A stretch of DNA of 64,000 nt from Auanema rhodensis (Eukaryota; Nematoda; Chromadorea; Rhabditida; Rhabditidae). Position numbers and translations under genes: made by a program. Under the pieces are notes generated by a model. That model worked only from the letters and a program-made list of their open reading frames with translations, had not been told where the DNA came from and ran no database searches. This document shows positions 49,415 to 62,392 of this stretch, in pieces. Location of the stretch: positions 2,418,001 through 2,482,000 of the forward strand of contig OZ059896.1 in the NCBI GenBank assembly GCA_964057225.1. Reading direction: 5' to 3'. How positions within the stretch are numbered: position 1 is the first letter of the stretch; each line of letters begins with the position of its first letter.

Positions 49415-52400
49415 GGCAAAAACGATGGACAATGTTATTCAACGAAAAAATTAATTCTTCAGGGTGAAAATCGAGGATATAAGTGTGAACTTATATCAGT
49501 TGATATCTCGGTGCATTTTCAAGCTAGCGCAAATCCGATAACACAGATCGACGCAGCTTAAAAATCCGCATCGAATGCACTATACCACATTGAGAAACGC
49601 TTAATACAAAAATTAGTTATGATCGTTTGAAAAATGATGCATTAGTGTATGTTGAGTTTCCATGTACACTCAAAATTGCTTCCAAAAACATTTTGACAAA
49701 AATTTTTTCGAAAAATTTCAAAATAATTTAGCGAAAAGTAGATGTTTTTAGATTCCTTTTTTCGAGGCAAAAACGATGGACAATGTTATTCAACGAAAAA
49801 ATTAATTCTTCAGGGTGAAAATCGAGGATATAAGTGTGAACTTATATCAGTTGATATCTCGGTGCATTTTCAAGCTAGCGCAAATCTGATAGTACAGATC
49901 GACGCAGCTTAAAAATCCGCATCGAATGCACTATACTACATTGAGAAACGCTTAATACAAAAATTAGTTATGATCGTTTGAAAAATGATGCATTAGTGTA
50001 TGTTGAGTTTCCATGTACACTCAAAATTGCTTCCAAAAACATTTTGACAAAAATTTTTTCGAAAAATTTCAAAATAATTTAGCGAAAAGTAGATGTTTTT
50101 AGATTCCTTTTTTCGAGGCAAAAACGATGGACAATGTTATTCAACGAAAAAATTAATTCTTCAGGGTGAAAATCGAGGATATAAGTGTGAACTTATATCA
50201 GTTGATATCTCGGTGCATTTTCAAGCTAGCGCAAATCTGATAGTACAGATCGACGCAGCTTAAAAATCCGCATCGAATGCACTATACTACATTGAGAAAC
50301 GCTTAATACAAAAATTAGTTATGATCGTTTGAAAAATGATGCATTAGTGTATGTTGAGTTTCCATGTACACTCAAAATTGCTTCCAAAAACATTTTGACA
50401 AAAATTTTTTCGAAAAATTTCAAAATAATTTAGCGAAAAGTAGATGTTTTTAGATTCCTTTTTTCGAGGCAAAAACGATGGACAATGTTATTCAACGAAA
50501 AAATTAATTCTTCAGGGTGAAAATCGAGGATATAAGTGTGAACTTATATCAGTTGATATCTCGGTGCATTTTCAAGCTAGCGCAAATCTGATAGTACAGA
50601 TCGACGCAGCTTAAAAATCCGCATTGAATGCACTATACTACATTGTGAAAAGCTTAATACAAAAATTAGTTATGATCGTTTGGAAAATGATGCATTAGTG
50701 TATGTTGAGTTTCCATGTACACTCAAAATTGCTTCCAAAAACATTTTGACAAAAATTTTTTCGAAAAATTTCAAAATAATTTAGCGAAAAGTAGATGTTT
50801 TTAGATTTCTTTTTTCGAGGCAAAAACGATGGACAATGTTATTCAACGAAAAAATTAATTCTTCAGGGTGAAAATCGAGGATATAAGTGTGAACTTATAT
50901 CAGTTGATATCTCGGTGCATTTTCAAGCTAGCGCAAATCTGATAGTACAGATCGACGCAGCTTAAAAATCCGCATCGAATACACTATACTACATTGAGAA
51001 ACGCTTAATACAAAAATTAGTTATGATCGTTTGAAAAATGATGCATTAGTGTATGTTGAGTTTCCATGTACACTCAAAATTGCTTCCAAAAACATTTTGA
51101 CAAAAAATTTTCGTAAAATTTCAAAATAATTTAGCGAAAAGTAGATGTTTTTAGATTCCTTTTTTCAAGGCAAAAACGATGGACAATGTTATTCAACGAA
51201 AAAATTAATTCTTCAGGGTGAAAATCGAGGATATAAGTGTGAACTTATATCAGTTGATATCTCGGTGCATTTTTAAGCTAGCGCAAATCTGATAGTACAG
51301 ATCGACGCAGCTTAAAAGTCCGCATCGAATGCACTATACTACATTAAGAAACGCTTAATACAAAAATTAGTTATGATCGTTTGAAAAATGATGCATTAGT
51401 GTATGTTGAGTTTCCATGTACACTCAAAATTGCTTCCAAAAACATTTTGACAAAAATTTTTTCGAAAAATTTCAAAATAATTTAGCAAAAAGTAAATGTT
51501 TTTAGATTCCTTTTTTCAAGGCAAAAACGATGGACAATGTTATTCAACGAAAAAATTAATTCTTCAGGGTGAAAATCGAGGATATAAGTGTGAACTTATA
51601 TCAGTTGATATCTCGGTGCATTTTTAAGCTAGCGGAAATTTGATAACACAGATCGACGCAGCTTAAAAATCCGCATCGAATGCACTATACTACATTGAGA
51701 AACGCTTAATACAAAAATTAGTTATGATCGTTTGAAAAATGATGCATTAGTGTATGTTGAGTTTCCATGTACACTCAACATTGCTTCCAAAAACATTTTG
51801 ACAAAAATTTTTTCGAAAAATTTCAAAATAATTTAGCGAAAAGTAGATGTTTTTAGATTCCTTTTTTCGAGGCAAAAACGATGGACAATGTTATTCAACG
51901 AAAAAATTAATTCTTCAGGGTGAAAATCGAGGATATAAGTGTGAACTTATATCAGTTGATATCTCGGTGCATTTTCAAGCTAGCGCAAATCCGATAACAC
52001 AGATCGACGCAGCTTAAAAATCCGCATCGAATGCACTATACCACATTGAGAAACGCTCAATACAAAAATTAGTTATGATCGTTTGAAAAATGATGCATTA
52101 GTGTATGTTGAGTTTCCATGTACACTCAAAATTGCTTCCAAAAACATTTTGACAAAAATTTTTTCGAAAAATTTCAAAATAATTTAGCGAAAAGTAGATG
52201 TTTTTAGATTCCTTCTTTCGAGGCAAAAACGATGGACAATGTTATTCAACGAAAAAATTAATTCTTCAGGGTGAAAATCGAGGATATAAGTGTGAACTTA
52301 TATCAGTTGATATCTCGGTGCATTTTTAAGCTAGCGGAAATTTAATAACACAGATCGACGCAGCTTAAAAATCCGCATCGAATGCACTATACTACATTAA

Positions 52401-55400
52401 GAAAAGCTTAATACAAAAATTAGTTATGATCGTTTGAAAAATGATGCATTAGTGTATGTTGAGTTTCCATGTACACTCAAAATTGCTTCCAAAAACATTT
52501 TGACAAAAAATTTTCGTAAAATTTCAAAATAATTTAGCGAAAAGTAGATGTTTTTAGATTCCTTTTTTCAAGGCAAAAACGATGGACAATGTTATTCAAC
52601 GAAAAAATTAATTCTTCAGGGTGAAAATCGAGGATATAAGTGTGAACTTATATCAGTTGATATCTCGGTGCATTTTCAAGCTAGCGCAAATCTGATAGTA
52701 CAGATCGACGCAGCTTAAAAATCCGCATTGAATGCACTATACTACATTGTGAAAAGCTTAATACAAAAATTAGTTATGATCGTTTGAAAAATGATGCATT
52801 AGTGTATGTTGAGTTTCCATGTACACTCAACATTGCTTCCAAAAACATTTTGACAAAAATTTTTTCGAAAAATTTCAAAATAATTTAGCAAAAAGTAGAT
52901 GTTTTTAGATTTCTTTTTTCGAGGCAAAAACGATGGACAATGTTATTCAACGAAAAAATTAATTCTTCAGGGTGAAAATCGAGGATATAAGTGTGAACTT
53001 ATATCAGTTGATATCTCGGTGCATTTTCAAGCTAGCGCAAATCTGATAGTACAGATCGACGCAGCTTAAAAATCCGCATCGAATACACTATACTACATTG
53101 AGAAACGCTTAATACAAAAATTAGTTATGATTGTTTGAAAAATGATGCATTAGTGTATGTTGAGTTTCCATGTACACTCAAAATTGCTTCCAAAAACATT
53201 TTGACAAAAAATTTTCGTAAAATTTCAAAATAATTTAGCGAAAAGTAGATGTTTTTAGATTCCTTTTTTCAAGGCAAAAACGATGGACAATGTTATTCAA
53301 CGAAAAAATTAATTCTTCAGGGTGAAAATCGAGGATATAAGTGTGAACTTATATCAGTTGATATCTCGGTGCATTTTTAAGCTAGCGCAAATCTGATAGT
53401 ACAGATCGACGCAGCTTAAAAGTCCGCATCGAATGCACTATACTACATTAAGAAACGCTTAATACAAAAATTAGTTATGATCGTTTGAAAAATGATGCAT
53501 TAGTGTATGTTGAGTTTCCATGTACACTCAAAATTGCTTCCAAAAACATTTTGACAAAAATTTTTTCGAAAAATTTCAAAATAATTTAGCAAAAAGTAAA
53601 TGTTTTTAGATTCCTTTTTTCAAGGCAAAAACGATGGACAATGTTATTCAACGAAAAAATTAATTCTTCAGGGTGAAAATCGAGGATATAAGTGTGAACT
53701 TATATCAGTTGATATCTCGGTGCATTTTCAAGCTAGCGCAAATCTGATAGTACAGATCGACGCAGCTTAAAAATCCGCATCGAATGCACTATACTACATT
53801 AAGAAAAGCTTAATACAAAAATTAGTTATGATCGTTTGAAAAATGATGCAATAGTGTATGTTGAGTTTCCATGTACACTCAAAATTGCTTCCAAAAACAT
53901 TTTGACAAAAATTTTTTCAAAAAATTTCAAAATAATTTAGCGAAAAGTAGATGTTTTTAGATTCCTTTTTTCAAGGCAAAAACGATGGACAATGTTATTC
54001 AACGAAAAAATTAATTCTTCAGGGTGAAAATCGAGGATATAGGTGTGAACTTATATCAGTTGATATCTCGGTGCATTTTTCAGCTAGCGCAAATCTGATG
54101 ACACAGATCGACGCAGCTTAAAAATCCGCATCGAATGCACTATATTACATTTAAAAACGCTTAATACCAAAATTAGTTATGATCGTTTGAAAAATGATGC
54201 ATTAGTGTATGTCGAGTTTCCATGTACACTCAAAATTGCTTCCAAAAACATTTTGACAAAAATTTTTTCGAAAAATTTCAAAATAATTTAGCAAAAAGTA
54301 GATGTTTTTAGATTCCTTTTTTCGAGGCAAAAACGATGGACAATGTTATTCAACGAAAAAATAATTCTTCAGGGTAAAAATCGAGGATATAAGTGTGAAC
54401 TTATATCAGTTGATATCTCGGTGCATTTTCAAGCTAGCGCAAATCTGATAGTACAGTTCGACGCAGCTTAAAAATCCGCATCGAATGCACTATACTACAT
54501 TGAGAAACGCTTAATACAAAAATTAGTTATGATCGTTTGAAAAATGATGCATTAGTGTATGTTGAGTTTCCATGTACACTCAACATTGCTTCCAAAAACA
54601 TTTTGACAAAAATTTTTTCGAAAATTTCAAAATAATTTAGCGAAAAGTAGATGTTTTTAGATTCCTTTTTTCGAGGCAAAAACGATGGACAATGTTATTC
54701 AACGAAAAAATTAATTCTTCAGGGTGAAAATCGAGGATATAAGTGTGAACTTATATCAGTTGATATCTCGGTGCATTTTCAAGCTAGCGCAAATCTGATA
54801 GTACAGATCGACGCAGCTTAAAATCCCGCATCGAATACACTATACTACATTGAGAAACGCTTAATACAAAAATTAGTTATGATCGTTTGAAAAATGATGC
54901 ATTAGTGTATGTTGAGTTTCCATGTACACTCAAAATTGCTTCCAAAAACATTTTGACAAAAATTTTTTCAAAAAATTTCAAAATAATTTAGCGAAAAGTA
55001 GATGTTTTTAGATTCCTGTTTTCAAGGCAAAAACGATGGACAATGTTATTCAACGAAAAAATTAATTCTTCAGGGTGAAAATCGAGGATATAGGTGTGAA
55101 CTTATATCAGTTGATATCTCGGTGCATTTTCAAGCTAGCGCAAATCTGATAGTACAGATCGACGCAGCTTAAAAATCCGCATCGAATGCACTATACTACA
55201 TTGAGAAACGCTTAATACAAAAATTAGTTATGATCGTTTGAAAAATGATGCATTAGTGTATGTTGAGTTTCCATGTACACTCAAAATTGCTTCCAAAAAC
55301 ATTTTGACAAAAATTTTTTCGAAAAATTTCAAAATAATTTAGCGAAAAGTAGATGTTTTTAGATTCCTTTTTTTGAGGCAAAAACGATGGACAATGTTAT

Positions 55401-56779
55401 TCAACGAAAAAATTAATTCTTCAGGGTGAAAATCGAAGATATAAGTGTGAACTTATATCAGTTGATATCTCGGTGCATTTTTAAGCTAGCGGAAATTTGA
55501 TAACACAGATCGACGCAGCTTAAAAATCCGCATCGAATGCACTATACTACATTAAGAAAAGCTTAATACAAAAATTAGTTATGATCGTTTGAAAAATGAT
55601 GCATTAGTGTATGTTGAGTTTCCATGTACACTCAACATTGCTTCCAAAAACATTTTGACAAAAATTTTTTCGAAAAATTTCAAAATAATTTAGCGAAAAG
55701 TAGATGTTTTTAGATTCCTTTTTTCGAGGCAAAAACGATGGACAATGTTATTCAACGAAAAAATTAATTCTTCAGGGTGAAAATCGAGGATATAAGTGTG
55801 AACTTATATCAGTTGATATCTCGGTGCATTTTCAAGCTAGCGCAAATCTGATAGTACAGATCGACGCAGCTTAAAAATCCGCATCGAATGCACTATACTA
55901 CATTGAGAAACGCTTAATACAAAAATTAGTTATGATCGTTTGAAAAATGATGCATTAGTGTATGTTGAGTTTCCATGTACACTCAAAATTGCTTCCAAAA
56001 ACATTTTGACAAAAATTTTTTCAAAAAATTTCAAAATAATTTAGCGAAAAGTAGATGTTTTTAGATTCCTTTTTTCAAGGCAAAAACGATGGACAATGTT
56101 ATTCAACGAAAAAAATAATTCTTCAGGGTGAAAATCGAGGATATATGTGTGAACTTATATCAGTTGATATCTCGGTGCATTTTTAAGCTAGCGCAAATCT
56201 GATAGTACAGATCGACGCAGCTTATAATCCGCATCGAATGCACTATACTACATTGAGAAACGCTTAATACAAAAATAAGTTATGATCGTTTGAAAAATGA
56301 TGCATTAGTGTATGTTGAGTTTCCATGTACACTCAAAATTGCTTCCAAAAACATTTTGACAAAAATTTTTTCAAAAAATTTCAAAATAATTTAGCGAAAA
56401 GTAGATGTTTTTAGATTCCTTTTTTCAAGGCAAAAACGATGGACAATGTTATTCAACGAAAAAATTAATTCTTCAGGGTGAAAATCGAGGATATAGGTGT
56501 GAACTTATATCAGTTGATATCTCGGTGCATTTTTAAGCTAGCGCAAATCTGATAGTACAGATCGACGCAGCTTAATAATCCGCATCGAATGCACTATACT
56601 ACATTGAGAAACGCTTAAAACAAAAAATAGTTATGATCTTTTGAAAAATGATGCATTAGTGTATGTTGAGTTTCCATGTACACTCAAAATTGCTTCCAAA
56701 AACATTTTGACAAAAATTTTTTCGAAAAATTTCAAAATAATTTAGCAAAAAGTAGATGTTTTTAGATTCCTTTTTTCGA

Positions 56780-59700
56780 GGCAAAAACGATGGACAATGT
56801 TATTCAACGAAAAAATCAATTCTTCAGGGTGAAAATCGAGGATATAAGTGTGAACTTATATCAGTTGATATCTCGGTGCATTTTCGAGCTAGCGCAAATC
56901 TGATAGTACAGATCGACGAAGCTTAAAAATCCGCATCGAATGCACTATACTACATTGAGAAACGCTTAATACAAAAATAAGTTATGATCGTTTGAAAAAT
57001 GATGCATTAGTGTATGTTGAGTTTCCATGTACACTCAAAATTGCTTCCAAAAACATTTTGACAAAAATTTTTTCGAAAAATTTCAAAATAATTTAGCAAA
57101 AAGTAGATGTGTTTAGATTCCTTTTTTCAAGGCAAAAACGATGGACAATGTTATTCAACGAAAAAATTAATTCTTCAGGGTGAAAATAGAGGATATAGGT
57201 GTAAACTTATATCAGTTGATATCTCGGTGCATTTTCAAGCCAGCGCAAATCTGATAGTACAGATCGACGCAGCTTAAAAATCCGCATCGAATGCACTATA
57301 CTACATTGAGAAACGCTTAATAAAAAAATTAGTTATGATCGTTTGAAAAATGATGCATTAGTGTATGTTGAGTTTCCATGTACACTCCAAATTGCTTCCA
57401 AAAACATTTTGACAAAAAATTTTTCGAAAAATTTCAAAATAATTTAGCGAAAAGTAGATGTTTTTAGATTCCTTTTTTCGAGGCAAAAACGATGGACAAT
57501 GTTATTCAACGAAAAAATTAATTCTTCAGGGTGAAAATCGAGGATATAAGTGTGAACTTATATCAGTTGATATCTCGGTGCATTTTCAAGCTAGCGCAAA
57601 TCTGATAGTACAGATCGACGCAGCTTAATAATCCGCATCGAATGCACTATACTACATTGAGAAACGCTTAATACAAAAATTAGTTATGATCTTTTGAAAA
57701 ATGATGCATTAGTGTATGTTGAGTTTCCATGTACACTCAAAATTGCTTCCAAAAACATTTTGACAAAAATTTTTTCGAAAAATTTCAAAATAATTTAGCA
57801 AAAAGTAGATGTTTTTAGATTCCTTTTTTCGAGGCAAAAACGATGGACAATGTTATTCAACGAAAAAATTAATTCTTCAGGGTGAAAATCGAGGATATAA
57901 GTGTGAACTTATATCAGTTGATATCTCGGTGCATTTTCGAGCTAGCGCAAATCTGATAGTACAGATCGACGCAGCTTAAAAATCCGCATCGAATGCACTA
58001 TACTACATTGAGAAACGCTTAATACAAAAATTAGTTATGATCGTTTGAAAAATGATGCATTAGTGTATGTTGAGTTTCCATGTACACTCCAAATTGCTTC
58101 CAAAAACATTTTGACAAAAATTTTTTCGAAAAATTTCAAAATAATTTAGCGAAAAGTAGATGTTTTTAGATTCCTTTTTTCGAGGCAAAAACGATGGACA
58201 ATGTTATTCAACGAAAAAATTAATTCTTCAGGGTGAAAATCGAGGATATAAGTGTGAACTTATATCAGTTGATATCTCGGTGCATTTTTAAGCTAGCGGA
58301 AATTTGATAACACAGATCGACGCAGCTTAAAAATCCGCATCGAATGCACTATACTACATTGAGAAACGCTTAATACAAAAATTAGTTATGATCGTTTGAA
58401 AAATGATGCATTAGTGTATGTTGAGTTTCCATGTACACTCAACATTGCTTCCAAAAACATTTTGACAAAAATTTTTTCGAAAAATTTCAAAATAATTTAG
58501 CGAAAAGTAGATGTTTTTAGATTCCTTTTTTCGAGGCAAAAACGATGGACAATGTTATTCAACGAAAAAATCAATTCTTCAGGGTGAAAATCGAGGATAT
58601 AAGTGTGAACTTATATCAGTTGATATCTCGGTGCATTTTCGAGCTAGCGCAAATCTGATAGTACAGATCGACGCAGCTTAAAAATCCGCATCGAATGCAC
58701 TATACTACATTGAGAAACGCTTAATACAAAAATAAGTTATGATCGTTTGAAAAATGATGCATTAGTGTATGTTGAGTTTCCATGTACACTCAAAATTGCT
58801 TCCAAAAACATTTTGACAAAAATTTTTTCGAAAAATTTCAAAATAATTTAGCAAAAAGTAGATGTTTATAGATTCCTTTTTTCAAGGCAAAAACGATGGA
58901 CAATGTTATTCAACCAAAAAATTAATTCTTCAGGGTGAAAATCGAGGATATAGGTGTGAACTTATATCAGTTGATATCTCGGTGCATTTTCAAGCCAGCG
59001 CAAATCTGATAGTACAGATCGACGCAGCTTAATAATCCGCATCGAATGCACTATACTACATTGAGCAACGCTTAATACAAAAATTAGTTATGATCGTTTG
59101 AAAAATGATGCATTAGTGTATGTTGAGTTTCCATGTACACTCAAAATTGCTTCCAAAAACATTTTGACAAAAATTTTTTCGAAAAATTTCAAAATAATTT
59201 AGCGAAAAGTAGATGTTTTTAGATTCCTTTTTTCGAGGCAAAAACGATGGACAATGTTATTCAACGAAAAAATTAATTCTTCAGGGTGAAAATCGAGGAT
59301 ATAAGTGTGAACTTATATCAGTTGATATCTCGGTGCATTTTCAAGCTAGCGCAAATCTGATAGTACAGATCGACGCAGCTTAATAATCCGCATCGAATGC
59401 ACTATACTACATTGAGAAACGCTTAATACAAAAATTAGTTATGATCTTTTGAAAAATGATGCATTAGTGTATGTTGAGTTTCCATGTACACTCAAAATTG
59501 CTTCCAAAAACATTTTGACAAAAATTTTTTCGAAAAATTTCAAAATAATTTAGCAAAAAGTAGATGTTTTTAGATTCCTTTTTTCGAGGCAAAAACGATG
59601 GACAATGTTATTCAACGAAAAAATTAATTCTTCAGGGTGAAAATCGAGGATATAAGTGTGAACTTATATCAGTTGATATCTCGGTGCATTTTCGAGCTAG

Positions 59701-60289
59701 CGCAAATCTGATAGTACAGATCGACGCAGCTTAAAAATCCGCATCGAATGCACTATACTACATTGAGAAACGCTTAATACAAAAATTAGTTATGATCGTT
59801 TGAAAAATGATGCATTAGTGTATGTTGAGTTTCCATGTACACTCCAAATTGCTTCCAAAAACATTTTGACAAAAATTTTTTCGAAAAATTTCAAGATAAT
59901 TTAGCGAAAAGTAGATGTTTTTAGATTCCTTTTTTCGAGGCAAAAACGATGGACAATGTTATTCAACGAAAAAATTAATTCTTCAGGGTGAAAATCGAGG
60001 ATATAAGTGTGAACTTATATCAGTTGATATCTCGGTGCATTTTTAAGCTAGCGGAAATTTGATAACACAGATCGACGCAGCTTAAAAATCCGCATCGAAT
60101 GCACTATACTACATTGAGAAACGCTTAATACAAAAATTAGTTATGATCGTTTGAAAAATGATGCATTAGTGTATGTTGAGTTTCCATGTACACTCAACAT
60201 TGCTTCCAAAAACATTTTGACAAAAATTTTTTCGAAAAATTTCAAAATAATTTAGCGAAAAGTAGATGTTTTTAGATTCCTTTTTTCGA
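56780..60289. repeat. Pentameric HOR (copy B)
   Basis: Counterpart of 35730-39239 at an offset of 21,050. P1 units start at 56780, 58535 and 60290. Private markers match copy A, including GACGAAGCTT near 56915, AAAATAGAGG near 57184, GAGCAACGC near 59062 and TCAAGATAAT near 59892. Confidence 0.9.
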
Positions 60290-62392
60290 GGCAAAAACGA
60301 TGGACAATGTTATTCAACGAAAAAATCAATTCTTCAGGGTGAAAATCGAGGATATAAGTGTGAACTTATATCAGTTGATATCTCGGTGCATTTTCGAGCT
60401 AGCGCAAATCTGATAGTACAGATCGACGCAGCTTAAAAATCCGCATCGAATGCACTATACTACATTGAGAAACGCTTAATACAAAAATAAGTTATGATCG
60501 TTTGAAAAATGATGCATTAGTGTATGTTGAGTTTCCATGTACACTCAAAATTGCTTCCAAAAACATTTTGACAAAAATTTTTTCGAAAAATTTCAAAATA
60601 ATTTAGCAAAAAGTAGATGTTTTTAGATTCCTTTTTTCAAGGCAAAAACGATGGACAATGTTATTCAACCAAAAAATTAATTCTTCAGGGTGAAAATCGA
60701 GGATATAGGTGTGAACTTATATCAGTTGATATCTCGGTGCATTTTCAAGCCAGCGCAAATCTGATAGTACAGATCGACGCAGCTTAAAAATCCGCATCGA
60801 ATGCACTATACTACATTGAGAAACGCTTAATACAAAAATTAGTTATGATCGTTTGAAAAATGATGCATTAGTGTATGTTGAGTTTCCATGTACACTCCAA
60901 ATTGCTTCCAAAAACATTTTGACAAAAATTTTTTCGAAAAATTTCAAAATAATTTAGCGAAAAGTAGATGTTTTTAGATTCCTTTTTTCGAGGCAAAAAC
61001 GATGGACAATGTTATTCAACGAAAAAATTAATTCTTCAGGGTGAAAATCGAAAATATAAGTGTGAACTTATATCAGTTGATATCTCGGTGCATTTTTCAG
61101 CTAGCGGAAATTTGATAACACAGATCGACGCAGCTTAAAAATCCGCATCGAATGCACTATACTACATTGAGAAACGCTTAATACAAAAATTAGTTATGAT
61201 CGTTTGAAAAATGATGCATTAGTGTATGTTGAGTTTCCATGTACACTCAACATTGCTTCCAAAAACATTTTGACAAAAATTTTTTCGAAAAATTTCAAAA
61301 TAATTTAGCGAAAAGTAGATGTTTTTAGATTCCTTTTTTTGAGGCAAAAACGATGGACAATGTTATTCAACGGAAAAATTAATTCTTCAGGGTGAAAATC
61401 GAGGATATAAGTGTGAACTTATATCAGTTGATATCTCGGTGCATTTTCAAGCTAGCGCAAATCTGATAGTACAGATCGACGCAGCTTAAAAATCCGCATC
61501 GAATGCACTATACTACATTGAGAAACGCTTAATACAAAAATTAGTTATGATCGTTCGAAAAATGATGCATTAGTGTATGTTGAGTTTCCATGTACACTCA
61601 AAATTGCTTCCAAAAACATTTTGACAAAAATTTTTTCAAAAAATTTCAAAATAATTTAGCGAAAAGTAGATGTTTTTAGATTCCTTTTTTCAAGGCCAAA
61701 ACGAAGGACAATGTAATTCAACGAAAAAATTAATTCTTCAGGGTGAAAATCGAGGATATAAGTGTGAACTTATATCAGTTCATATCTCGGTGCATTTTCA
61801 AGCTAGCGCAAATCTGATAGTACAGATCGACGCAGCATAAAAATCCGCATCGAATGCACTATACTAAATTGAGAAACGCTTAATACAAAAAATAGTTATG
61901 ATCGTTTGAAAAATGATGCATTAGTGTATGTTGAGTTTCCATGTACACTCAACATTGCTTCCAAAAACATTTTGACAAAAATTTTTTCGAAAATTTCAAA
62001 ATAATTTAGCGAAAAGTAGATGTTTTTGGATTCCTTTTTTCGAGGCAAAAACAATGGACAATGTTATTTAACGAAAAAATTAATTCTTCAGGGTGAAAAT
62101 CGAAAATATAAGTGTGAACTTATATCAGTTGATATCTCGGTGCATTTTTCAGCTAGCGCAAATCTGATAACACAGATCGACGCAGCTTAAAAATCCGCAT
62201 CGAATGCACTATACTACATTAAGAAAAGCTTAATACAAAAATTAGTTATGATCGTTTGAAAAATGATGCATTAGTGTATGTTGAGTTTCCATGTACACTC
62301 AACATTGCTTCCAAAAACATTTTGACAAAAATTTTTTCGAAAAATTTCAAAATAATTTAGCGAAAAGTAGATGTTTTTAGATTCCTTTTTTT

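Larger units (their letters stand above)
41343..62392. repeat. 21,050-bp segmental duplication, copy B (60 monomers)
   Basis: Tandem partner of 20293-41342. Matching rare variants include GACAACG near 43816, TTATAACAG near 45985, GTCGAGTTTCC near 54211, TCAAGATAAT near 59892 and GGCCAAAACGAAGG near 61694. Homology to the start of copy A continues to about 62520, where GATAGTAC replaces GATAACAC. The 79-codon open frame at 46935-47174 is the exact counterpart of the one at 25885-26124 and shares its lost stop codon. Either the duplication is very recent, or the assembly placed one block twice. Confidence 0.93.
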
